A stretch of 7,012 bases of DNA, from NCBI GenBank assembly GCA_945872225.1, contig CAMBZK010000058.1, positions 1 through 7,012 on the forward strand. The letters run 5' to 3'. The first letter of the stretch is position 1, and the number at the start of each line of letters is the position of its first letter. A program made the position numbers and the translations under genes. The notes under the pieces were generated by a model that saw only the letters and a program-made list of their open reading frames with translations, ran no database searches and was not told the origin of the DNA. Shown here one piece after another: positions 1-6,168 of this stretch. This DNA is from a candidate division TM6 bacterium UASB124 (lineage in GTDB: Bacteria > Babelota > Babeliae > Babelales > RVW-14).

Positions 1-644
1 GTGAACGGGTTAATCAGCGTGATATAGGCAATCGTCGGTGCAAATTGATGCAACACAACCCACGGAAACCAATAGCTTCCCCAGGTTGTTAGAATATCAA
101 AACAGCGTACCCAAACATGCTCAAACCCAACTTGATCGCGTACTTTTGCCATAAGCAAAATCGTAAACATAGCAAAAAAGATACTCGTTGCGAAAAACGC
201 CACCAACGTTAGCCATGGTGACCAAGCATCGAGAGGAAAGCGATCGAGCAAGATAAGCTTGCCAATAAAAAGCATCGGAACCCCCAGCAAAAAGCTGCGA
301 ATGACAAAGTAAACTATGTTTTTGGTCATCAGCAACCAAGCCGGAATCGGCAAGGTCATCATGAAATCAATCGACCGCAAGTTATTGATATCAGCAACCA
401 CCGCGCTTGATTGAAAGTAGGATTCATACAAACATTTGTACACCACCGATGCAAGCAAAATACTGGCACCATACGACTGTGGCATGCCCATCAAGGGGAA
501 GACGTACCCGAAAGCAAATGCTGCCTGTGTTGGCCAAATTAAGGTGTTGATTAGGTAGTCAACGTACTGCCCACGAAACACATACAGGTCCCGCTTGAGT
601 ACTTGCCACCAAACTTGTAATTGCCTAGAAAAAACTTGCGCCAT
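1..644 (-). CDS. ABC-2 type transporter permease (partial, C-terminus outside window)
   Basis: This is the membrane subunit of an ABC transporter of the ABC-2 class, a group that exports drugs, polysaccharides or lipids with a separate ATPase; none is visible here. The first 214 residues are present and reading continues past the left edge. It starts MAQVFSRQLQVWWQVLKRDL, a cytosolic amphipathic helix typical of ABC-2 permeases. Hydrophobic segments follow at about 31-50, 57-73, 108-132, 143-166 and 183-205, and the visible part ends in a YITLINPF motif, matching the conserved Asn-Pro near the fifth segment of the family. The start codon at 644 is preceded only by a weak GAG seven bases upstream. 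The tRNA-fMet gene lies 150 bp upstream on the same strand. Family assignment is fairly firm; the substrate cannot be inferred. A close alternative is an uncharacterised DUF-type ABC-2 permease of about 260 residues. Confidence 0.8.
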   Translation of the reverse strand, partial: MAQVFSRQLQVWWQVLKRDLYVFRGQYVDYLINTLIWPTQAAFAFGYVFPLMGMPQSYGASILLASVVYKCLYESYFQSSAVVADINNLRSIDFMMTLPIPAWLLMTKNIVYFVIRSFLLGVPMLFIGKLILLDRFPLDAWSPWLTLVAFFATSIFFAMFTILLMAKVRDQVGFEHVWVRCFDILTTWGSYWFPWVVLHQFAPTIAYITLINPF

Positions 645-664
645 AAAAAAACTCGTTCTAAATA

Positions 665-716
665 AGTTATGTGGGCTTAAAACAGCCAGATACGCCCGTG
701 ATCCTACCACATAACT
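665..716. repeat. 10-bp inverted repeat in leader of the ABC permease
   Basis: AGTTATGTGG at 665-674 is perfectly complementary to CCACATAACT at 707-716, with 32 bases between. A smaller inverted pair (GGCT 674-677 / AGCC 684-687) lies inside. The repeat sits between the 3' end of tRNA-fMet and the permease start on the minus strand. It could act as a transcript-end hairpin for the tRNA or as a leader or operator for the permease. There is no strong T-run after it, so a classical intrinsic terminator is not supported. Confidence 0.4.
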
Positions 717-793
717 GACGAATGGTAAATATCGCCTGGTTTGACAGAGGGGAATAAAACGGTGTTTTTTGTGCCGCTAGGCTGAAGAGAATT

Positions 794-870
<77 letters not shown>

Positions 871-897
871 ATCACAATTTCAATTGATTGAGACGTA

Positions 898-925
898 ATT
901 ATACGGCTATTAAGGCGAATGTCAA
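898..925 (-). promoter_or_regulatory. sigma-70 consensus promoter of tRNA-fMet
   Basis: On the minus strand TTGACA (925-920) is followed after 16 bases by TATAAT (903-898). Both hexamers match the consensus exactly. Transcription would begin near 891, about 20 bases before the mature 5' end of tRNA-fMet at 870. A perfect promoter fits a highly expressed stable RNA. It lies just downstream of the rluD stop codon (949-951), so the tRNA has independent transcription. Confidence 0.85.
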
Positions 926-948
926 TTAAATGCGTGTTTTATTATATT

Positions 949-1875
949 TCAGCCAATTTGTATCGCCGAGAGCGCCGTTATCAACATCTGTATATCACGC
1001 GGCAGTGGTGCTTCAAAGCTAAATTCTTGCCCCTTATACGTAAACGCTATGCGCCAGGCGTGGAGCGCTTGACGGTCGATAAGTGGGTGTTTAAGGCCAT
1101 AAACCTCATCGCCCAAAAGGCCATGACCAATCGCTGCACAGTGCACGCGAACCTGATGGGTGCGCCCAGTAACAATCCGCACAGCCAACAAGCTTGTATC
1201 AACAAAATGCTGTTGTAGGGTATAAAAAGTTAAGGCACTGCGCGATTCTATCCCCTTAGTCGACATTTTATGCCGCTCGGTTGGGTGCCGACCAACGGGC
1301 AAATCAATGCGCCCTGAGGCAGGGGCAATACCAGTGACGACGGCAAGGTAGGTCTTTTCTATCTTGCGCTCCTGAAAGAGCGTCGTAAGGGCATTATGCG
1401 CCTGCAAATTACGCGCTACCACTAACAGCCCAGAGGTGTTTTTATCGATACGGTGAACAATCCCAGGTCGCTCACTTCCTTCGATGTCTTGCATATCAGG
1501 GAACCGGTGAAGGAGGCCATTGACCAGCGTCACCTCTTCAGGGTTGGTTGCCGTATGGTGAACCAAAAGCCCCGCTGGCTTGTTAATAACCAAAAAATCG
1601 GGGTGCTCAGCAATGACATCAAAGGCCACTGGCGCTGGGGCAATGTTACACATCTTGGTTCTCAGGGTTGCCACGACGGTATCATTTAACTTAAGGCGAT
1701 AGTTATTTTTTTGAAGAACGATATTATTAACCTGTACAAACCCAGCATCAATTAACTCTTGGAAATAATTTCTTGAGAATGAGGGGATGCGTGCATGTAG
1801 AAAAGAATCAATACGTTCACCAACCCAACTGGGCTCAGTGCAGATAATCGTTGTTGTTGAAAAAGCTGGATTCAT
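949..1875 (-). CDS. rluD: RluA/RluD-family 23S rRNA pseudouridine synthase
   Basis: This enzyme isomerises uridine to pseudouridine in rRNA; RluD itself acts on helix 69 of 23S rRNA during 50S maturation. Counting from the ATG at 1875 (308 residues), an S4 RNA-binding domain spans about 16-62 (WVGERIDSFL then an AGFVQVNN turn). The catalytic domain follows with INKPAGLLVHH near 97-107 and the signature GIVHRIDKNTSGLLVVA, in which Asp144 is the catalytic aspartate. RIVTGRTHQVRVH (233-245) and GDEVYG (255-260) are the other conserved family motifs. An in-frame ATG at 1929 would add 18 residues of non-conserved sequence. I prefer 1875 because the S4 domain begins soon after and an AAAGG lies 13 bases upstream, although neither start has a strong ribosome site. 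The gene ends in TGA. RluC or another paralog of the family cannot be excluded. Confidence 0.93.
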   Translation of the reverse strand: MNPAFSTTTIICTEPSWVGERIDSFLHARIPSFSRNYFQELIDAGFVQVNNIVLQKNNYRLKLNDTVVATLRTKMCNIAPAPVAFDVIAEHPDFLVINKPAGLLVHHTATNPEEVTLVNGLLHRFPDMQDIEGSERPGIVHRIDKNTSGLLVVARNLQAHNALTTLFQERKIEKTYLAVVTGIAPASGRIDLPVGRHPTERHKMSTKGIESRSALTFYTLQQHFVDTSLLAVRIVTGRTHQVRVHCAAIGHGLLGDEVYGLKHPLIDRQALHAWRIAFTYKGQEFSFEAPLPRDIQMLITALSAIQIG

Positions 1876-2074
1876 AGATTTATAGCTACCTTTGATGGTG
1901 AGAGATACGCAAACCGCTGAGCAAAACATGCAAAACAGTTCATTCTCAGCGTAAAATATAGTAAAATAAAGTCAAATACGTGATTCAACTTATCAAAACG
2001 TGTAGCAGGAAGCCTGAAGGAACTGATAAACTAGAATCGTAACAATAAAATGGCGCGTAGAATGGAGTTTTGCC

Positions 2075-3439
2075 ATGCTCTCGATAAAAAAAATACTGTT
2101 TCAGATAGAAAACAATATTGATGCGGTTATTGCCGAAGAGACCACGCTCGGTAAAGACCTGTGGCAAATTCTCCTTGCGCAGCACTACGCCGACATAGCC
2201 ATGCTTTTAAACAAGCTTGACGACGATCGCCAGCACGCCCTGTTCAAAAAATTATCACGCGATATCTCAGTAAAAGTATTCCGCAAGCTGCCAAAACAGC
2301 AGCAAGCAACCCTGCTCGTTGCCCTTGATCTTGACCAGGCAACCACCCTCCTTAAAAATATGCCGGCAGATGAGTTAACCGATCTGTTCGATTTTTTGTC
2401 TGATGACGACCTTGAAAAATACCTCAAACTGCTACAATCAAAGCAGCGCAACCAAATTCTATCGCTTCTGAGCTTTAATCCACGGTCAGCTGGTGGCCGT
2501 ATGAACAGCGACGTGATTACTCTCCACAAAGAGTTTACCGTGCGCCGCTGCGTCGAATTACTGCAGCGCCTGAGCCACACTAAAACCATTATGCAACGCA
2601 TGTACGTTACCAATAAAGATAACGTGCTGGTTGGGTATGTCACGCTGGACAAGTTAGTGCTCAGCAAACCCGAAACACCCCTGGCTCAGATCACCAGACC
2701 CAATGAGTTGGTTGTTTCAGTCGATGAAGACCAAGAAGATGTTGCAAACCAAATGCATCACTACGGTTTGCTATACGTCCCTGTTGTTGATAAATACAAC
2801 CACTTTTTAGGCGTTATCACCGCAGACGATGTGTTTGAAATTATCAAAGAAGAAGGCAGTGAAGATGTTTACAAAATGTTCGGCCTGATCCCCGTTGACA
2901 AGGGGTATTTCGCCACGCCAATCATGCGTCAGGTATGGCAACGCGGCATATGGCTTGTTGGGCTACTCATCCTACAAAGTTTATCCAGTATTATCCTATC
3001 GTCATACAACGACATGATCGGCAAATACACCATCATTGCAGTTTTCCTTACCATGCTTATCGGCACTGGCGGCAACGCGGGCAACCAGTCAGCAACCGTT
3101 GTTATTCGCGGCCTTACCACGCGTGAGATTTCGCGACGCAATGCCTACCGGGTTTTTATGCGTGAGGTTAGCATCGGGGTCTTGATGTCACTGGTCCTGA
3201 GCGCCGTAGCCTTTATTCGGGTCTACTCATCATGCCGCGAAGTACTCAGCGCTTTGATTATCAGCTTCTCACTTTTCTTAATTGTGGTTACCTCCATGGC
3301 CCTTGGGGCACTGATTCCCATCATGCTTGAACGCTTTGATATGGACCCAGCGCACTCTGCAGCGCCCTTTTTGGCAACCCTTATGGATGTGCTCGGGGTA
3401 TTAATTTACTGCTTCGTCTGCAGCAAGCTCCTGGGCTAG
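2075..3439 (+). CDS. mgtE: MgtE-type magnesium channel/transporter
   Basis: This inner-membrane, Mg2+-gated channel imports magnesium as a homodimer. Its 454 residues match the usual family length of about 450. The order is canonical: a helical MgtE N-domain at about 25-135, a CBS pair at about 145-262 (DVITLHKEFTVRRCVELL, then VPVVDKYNHFLGVITADDV), a plug helix, and five membrane segments from about 288 to the end. The family signature TGGNAGNQS is at 331-339. In the last segment, ATLMDVLG places Asp438 at the expected position of the pore Mg2+-binding aspartate (Asp432 in the Thermus protein). The start is well supported: GGAG lies seven bases before the ATG. The gene is divergent from rluD. 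The leader is under 200 bp and I see no M-box riboswitch fold; regulation is probably by the protein's own N and CBS domains, as in the family. Stop codon TAG. Confidence 0.97.
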   Translation: MLSIKKILFQIENNIDAVIAEETTLGKDLWQILLAQHYADIAMLLNKLDDDRQHALFKKLSRDISVKVFRKLPKQQQATLLVALDLDQATTLLKNMPADELTDLFDFLSDDDLEKYLKLLQSKQRNQILSLLSFNPRSAGGRMNSDVITLHKEFTVRRCVELLQRLSHTKTIMQRMYVTNKDNVLVGYVTLDKLVLSKPETPLAQITRPNELVVSVDEDQEDVANQMHHYGLLYVPVVDKYNHFLGVITADDVFEIIKEEGSEDVYKMFGLIPVDKGYFATPIMRQVWQRGIWLVGLLILQSLSSIILSSYNDMIGKYTIIAVFLTMLIGTGGNAGNQSATVVIRGLTTREISRRNAYRVFMREVSIGVLMSLVLSAVAFIRVYSSCREVLSALIISFSLFLIVVTSMALGALIPIMLERFDMDPAHSAAPFLATLMDVLGVLIYCFVCSKLLG

Positions 3440-3552
3440 CTTTTAGCACAGCGCCGCGCTTACTCTATGCCTGCTATGGGGCTTATAGGTGAGGGCATTC
3501 AATAAAATCGTATTAAATCATGCAAAAACGCTTTTCTTTTTTAAAAAAATTC

Positions 3553-3561
3553 TGATATACT
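3553..3561 (+). promoter_or_regulatory. candidate extended -10 of the tRNA-Lys/tRNA-Glu operon
   Basis: TG-A-TATACT forms an extended -10 element 37 bases before the tRNA-Lys 5' end. The expected -35 position (about 3533-3538) is only a T-rich stretch, which an extended -10 can tolerate. T- and A-runs (3539-3549) fill the spacer. Start of transcription would be near 3568. Confidence 0.45.
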
Positions 3562-3570
3562 TCTCTCCGT

Positions 3571-3587
3571 TACGTGGAAAACACGTA
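3571..3587 (+). other. hairpin in tRNA-Lys leader
   Basis: TACGTG (3571-3576) and CACGTA (3582-3587) form a perfect 6-bp stem with a five-base GAAAA loop. It lies between the candidate promoter and the mature tRNA-Lys 5' end at 3599. It would be the first structure of the primary transcript and may influence 5' processing or stability. This is seen directly as a base-pairing possibility; the role is inference. Confidence 0.4.
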
Positions 3588-3598
3588 TTTGAAATTGT

Positions 3599-3674
3599 GA
3601 GCCGCTAGCTCAGTCGGTAGAGCAACAGCCTTTTAAGCTGTGGGTCGTAGGTTCGATTCCTACGCGGCTCACCA
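3599..3674 (+). tRNA. tRNA-Lys (TTT)
   Basis: A 76-nt cloverleaf with CCA encoded. The acceptor stem is GAGCCGC/GCGGCTC with discriminator A. The D arm is GCTC/GAGC, and the anticodon stem ACAGC/GCTGT encloses loop CTTTTAA (anticodon TTT). The variable loop has five bases and the T arm is GTAGG-TTCGATT-CCTAC. All stems pair without mismatch. It is followed after 11 bases by tRNA-Glu in the same orientation, so the two are probably co-transcribed. The linker begins with six T residues but has no room for a terminator function before tRNA-Glu. Confidence 0.97.
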
Positions 3675-3685
3675 TTTTTTGTAGC

Positions 3686-3762
3686 GTCCCCATCGTCTAG
3701 CCTGGTTAGGACACAAGGTTTTCATCCTTGTAACAGGGGTTCAAATCCCCTTGGGGACGCCA
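3686..3762 (+). tRNA. tRNA-Glu (TTC)
   Basis: A 77-nt cloverleaf with CCA encoded and strongly similar to bacterial tRNA-Glu. The acceptor stem is GTCCCCA/TGGGGAC with discriminator G, the anticodon stem CAAGG/CCTTG encloses TTTTCAT (anticodon TTC), the variable loop is TAACA, and the T loop is TTCAAAT. It appears to be the second gene of a tRNA-Lys/tRNA-Glu unit. Its 3' end is directly abutted by the hairpin-rich element that precedes the broken GIY-YIG gene. Confidence 0.97.
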
Positions 3763-3886
3763 GTCTTCGCTCTTACGAGCTTCGCCTGGCGCGGCCAGCA
3801 AATATGATTTTGACACAAAAAAGACATTGATCGCGGGACAGAAGACTGTCCGGCATAGCTGCAAGCGACGACGGACGCTTTCGTCC
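3763..3886. repeat. hairpin-rich non-coding element between tRNA-Glu and the GIY-YIG pseudogene
   Basis: Five short inverted repeats lie within about 125 bases. They are GCTC/GAGC with a TTAC loop (3769-3780), CTGGC/GCCAG with a GCG loop (3786-3798), GGACAG/CTGTCC with an AAGA loop (3836-3851), GTCCG/CGGAC (3848-3876), and GGACG/CGTCC with a CTTT loop (3873-3886). Several overlap, so alternative folds are possible. The minus-strand reading of 3763-3790 and the plus-strand reading of 3848-3875 share a motif (GGC..AGCT..AAG.GCGA.GAC with gaps, about 18 of 25 aligned bases by eye), making an imperfect inverted pair. No protein-coding frame is convincing here and no T-run marks a terminator. The element starts immediately after the tRNA CCA, which suggests an inserted or mobile-like cassette. 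Its function is unknown. Confidence 0.5.
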
Positions 3887-3913
3887 TATCAAAGCAAATC
3901 TCATTAAGTTCTA

Positions 3914-4162
3914 ATGCCACACTATATTTACCTCATCAAATGACTCAAAACAGCCGATACAACTTATGTTGGCTACACAACCAATCTTGAACGGCGCTTA
4001 GAAACGCATAATTCTGGCGGATCATTACACACAGCCCCATCAAGACCGTGGGAGTTGGTGCTGCATGTAACATTTCAAGACAAGCTTAAAGTATTGTCTT
4101 TTGAGAAATATCTAAAATCTCATTCGGGCAGAGCGTTCGCCAAAAAACGTTTCTGGCCATAA
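3914..4162 (+). pseudogene. GIY-YIG endonuclease (UPF0213-like), interrupted by in-frame TGA
   Basis: The frame from ATG 3914 to TAA 4160-4162 reads 82 codons as a small single-domain GIY-YIG nuclease with one stop at codon 10 (TGA, 3941-3943). Landmarks are all present: YIYLIK before the stop as the GIY strand, then TYVGYT as the YIG strand, LERRLETHNSGG with the catalytic arginine, RPWELV, FEKYLKS with the catalytic glutamate, and a basic GRAFAKKRFWP tail. Family members usually carry Ser where the stop lies (LKS), so one TCA-to-TGA change would explain it. No ATG, GTG or TTG restart occurs before the YIG strand, so a functional product is unlikely unless TGA is read through. TGA is a true stop in rluD and in the J-domain gene nearby. 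A sequencing error is the main alternative. Family members are nucleases of poorly known role, often carried in accessory regions. Confidence 0.85.
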
Positions 4163-4266
4163 CCCTATCCCCATCTAGTGCATGACACAAAAGTATATTC
4201 TTATTTGCATTTAAGGCCCGTTGTGTTATTTTTTGCTTTGTAAGTTTTTTCACCTTGGGGACCATT

Positions 4267-6102
4267 ATGCATTTTAAATCACGCACACACTTTTTTATAT
4301 TGTTGATTCTCGGTTTTTTTGCCACTTTCCATACCACAATTAAAGCCGATGTGGAGCTCTCGCTCCATGAGTTTGGACTTAATCTTAAGGGTTACGAAGT
4401 CGTACCTGATGTCAGCATTAATCAACTACAATGTGCAACTGCTATCCTTCGCGGTATAGCCGTTCCTGTCGAGCATGCGCTGAATAATAATAATTCTACC
4501 AGAGCATCAATAAGCCGATCACTCATTGCCCTCGTTCGCCTTGTTGAAGAGGTAAGTTATATTCTTGGCCATCCGCAAGATGACCACACTATCGACCTTG
4601 CATGGGCTGCCACCGATCTTGTTATGATCTATAAAAATATCGCTGATGCCATAAAAGTAGATCCAACGATCGTAACAGTAGAAGAAAATATGCCATCTAC
4701 AGATAACACTGTTGCTGATTCTGGTAGTTGGTGGAAAAAACCCATCGCTTTATCAGCACTAGGCGAAGGCGCTTGTGGCGTCTTTTCTAGTGTTTTAAAT
4801 ACCGATTCACCATCAAGAAGTCCTGGCCGGCGCTTGATTTTTGCTGCGCGCTCGACCATGTCACTCCTACGCCTCTTGCGCGATTATTATGCAACGCCAG
4901 CTGACCAAGAAGCTAAACAAAAGCTCTATTTGGGCCTTATTGCCCTGCAAGCTAGTTACTCTGCACTAAAATTGAGCATTGCTGATTTTCATGACAACCG
5001 CACATTTGATGCCAACGGCTATGATCAACATGGCTACAATCAGGCTGGTTACGATAAAAATGGCTTTAATGCATCTGGTCATGATCCATTAGGCTACAAT
5101 CGAGCAGGTTTTAATAAGCACGGCACCCATCGCAATGGCACCCGCTATGACGATGAGGGCTTCGACAAAAAAGGTTATGACAAGTACTACCGCACAAAAT
5201 CTGAATATGACGCCAAGGGTTTTACCACTTGGGGGCGCCACAAAAACGGCACCTTGTATGACGATGAAGGTTATGACAAAGATGGCTACAATGCTGATGG
5301 ATACAACAGAGCGGGCTACGACCGTTACGGCAGACGAAACCCGTACTGGACGTCAAGTGATGGCTTCGACAGCAAAGGCTTTGATCGGCGGGGAGTCCAT
5401 CGTAACGGCACGCGCTATGACGATGAAGGCTTCGACAAAGATGGCTACAACAATTTTTACTTTAGAAAAACTGATTTCGATGCCGCTGGCTTTAACACTG
5501 CAGGATTCCACAAAAACGGCACCTTTTATGATGACGAGGGTTATAAAAAAGATGGCTACAATGCTGCTGGATACAACAGAGCGGGCTATGACCGTTACGG
5601 CACACGAAACCCGTACGGGACGTCAAGTGATGGCTACAACAGCAAAGGCTTTCATTCGTCAGGTACGCACAAAAACGGGACCAAATACGATGAAAATGGT
5701 TATGACCACAATGGCTACGATAAAAATGGTAAAACATTTTTTGACAACTTTTTTGGCAGTGGCTTTTTTGGTGGAGGAACTGGTGGTGGTTACGAAGCTC
5801 CTGTTCACGATGACTGGAAAAAAGGCGACATTATCAACGAAGATGTTGTTAAACATAGCCCGACTATCGCAAAACAACGCGCTCGCAAGAACCTTGGCGT
5901 AGCACCTAATGCTGATAAAAATACCATCAAAACGACCTATCGAAAAAAAGCAATGGAACTCCACACTGACAAAACAAGAAATCTACCGGAGCCCGAGCGA
6001 AAAGCTGCTGAGCATGCGTTTCAAGTCATTAACCAGGCAAATGAAATACTCACAAAGCCGACCGGTGCTAACGGCGCTGATGATTCAATGCCTAAGGCTT
6101 GA
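4267..6102 (+). CDS. secreted repeat protein with C-terminal J-domain (HTD variant)
   Basis: I do not recognise the family as a whole. From ATG 4267 it has 611 residues. The order is: a Sec signal peptide (1 to about 27, basic start, FILLILGFFAT core, likely cut after IKA); a helical domain at about 30-242 shared with the next gene; seven pentapeptide repeats G-[YFH]-[DN]-x-x at 251-285; two 90-residue tandem units (286-375, 376-465) and a partial third (466-488); a Gly/Phe-rich linker (about 489-508); and a J-domain at about 538-595. In the J-domain, YRKKAMELHTDK carries HTD (566-568) instead of HPD, and AFQVINQANEIL is helix III. Helical J-domain layout is clear, but loss of the proline may weaken Hsp70 stimulation. 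A TTG at 4255 could start four codons earlier; the ATG is preferred because GGGGA lies just upstream. The next paralog follows after 66 bp, so the two are likely co-transcribed. Role unknown; an envelope or extracellular location is inferred. Confidence 0.85.
   Translation: MHFKSRTHFFILLILGFFATFHTTIKADVELSLHEFGLNLKGYEVVPDVSINQLQCATAILRGIAVPVEHALNNNNSTRASISRSLIALVRLVEEVSYILGHPQDDHTIDLAWAATDLVMIYKNIADAIKVDPTIVTVEENMPSTDNTVADSGSWWKKPIALSALGEGACGVFSSVLNTDSPSRSPGRRLIFAARSTMSLLRLLRDYYATPADQEAKQKLYLGLIALQASYSALKLSIADFHDNRTFDANGYDQHGYNQAGYDKNGFNASGHDPLGYNRAGFNKHGTHRNGTRYDDEGFDKKGYDKYYRTKSEYDAKGFTTWGRHKNGTLYDDEGYDKDGYNADGYNRAGYDRYGRRNPYWTSSDGFDSKGFDRRGVHRNGTRYDDEGFDKDGYNNFYFRKTDFDAAGFNTAGFHKNGTFYDDEGYKKDGYNAAGYNRAGYDRYGTRNPYGTSSDGYNSKGFHSSGTHKNGTKYDENGYDHNGYDKNGKTFFDNFFGSGFFGGGTGGGYEAPVHDDWKKGDIINEDVVKHSPTIAKQRARKNLGVAPNADKNTIKTTYRKKAMELHTDKTRNLPEPERKAAEHAFQVINQANEILTKPTGANGADDSMPKA
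5017..5121 (+). repeat. seven tandem G-[YFH]-[DN]-x-x pentapeptide codon repeats
   Basis: Seven consecutive 15-bp units encode GYDQH, GYNQA, GYDKN, GFNAS, GHDPL, GYNRA and GFNKH without interruption (residues 251-285 of the J-domain protein). The same unit type opens the repeat region of the next paralog. DNA identity between units is lower than protein similarity, so this part of the array is old. Confidence 0.85.
5122..5730 (+). repeat. 270-bp tandem repeat, 2.26 copies
   Basis: Unit 1 spans 5122-5391, unit 2 spans 5392-5661, and a partial third spans 5662-5730. Each full unit is exactly 90 codons, beginning G-[TV]-H-R-N-G-T-R-Y-D-D-E-G. Inside each unit the GxHxNGTxYDDEG motif recurs once more after 37 residues, so the unit is itself built from two related halves. 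The second part of the unit (5281-5382 against 5551-5652) differs at about 6 of 102 bases, while the first part is much more diverged. Confidence 0.9.
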
Positions 6103-6168
6103 GGTTTTCGACAGCTTTGGCACCCTACTTTGTACTTTAACTATTGTATTACAACAAGGATCTATTCA

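Noticed and set aside
1876..1929. 18-residue N-terminal extension of the pseudouridine synthase from ATG 1929
   Set aside because: Possible, but the extra residues are not conserved family sequence and precede a start much closer to the S4 domain. Neither start has a strong ribosome site, so this is a preference rather than proof.
1930..2074. Mg2+-sensing M-box riboswitch upstream of mgtE
   Set aside because: The intergenic leader is short and I see no multi-helix fold or terminator/antiterminator pair of the M-box type.
3440..3552. Intrinsic terminator after mgtE
   Set aside because: ATGCC (3467-3471) can pair with GGCAT (3494-3498), but the stem is weak with a large loop and no T-run follows. 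The T/A runs at 3536-3549 have no GC stem before them.
3941..3943. Genome-wide recoding of TGA as a sense codon
   Set aside because: The rluD gene and the J-domain gene both end naturally at TGA at the expected family or domain boundary, so the TGA in the GIY-YIG frame is better explained as a nonsense change.
4086..4337. Minus-strand 83-codon frame across the end of the GIY-YIG gene and the start of the secreted protein
   Set aside because: It overlaps two better-supported plus-strand frames, and its product is basic, low-information sequence with no recognisable motif.
5017..5730. CRISPR-like array or RTX calcium-binding repeats
   Set aside because: The repeats are in frame within a coding gene and lack unique spacers. 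The protein motif G-[YF]-[DN]-x-x does not match the GGxGxDxxx nonapeptide of RTX proteins.
5135..5902. A 255-codon alternative frame within the J-domain gene, and long minus-strand frames at 5492-5964
   Set aside because: Repeat periods of 15 and 270 bp are multiples of three, which keeps other frames open. The translated products are low-complexity Met/Thr-rich or Cys/His-rich with no domain signal, while the main frame has a signal peptide and a J-domain.
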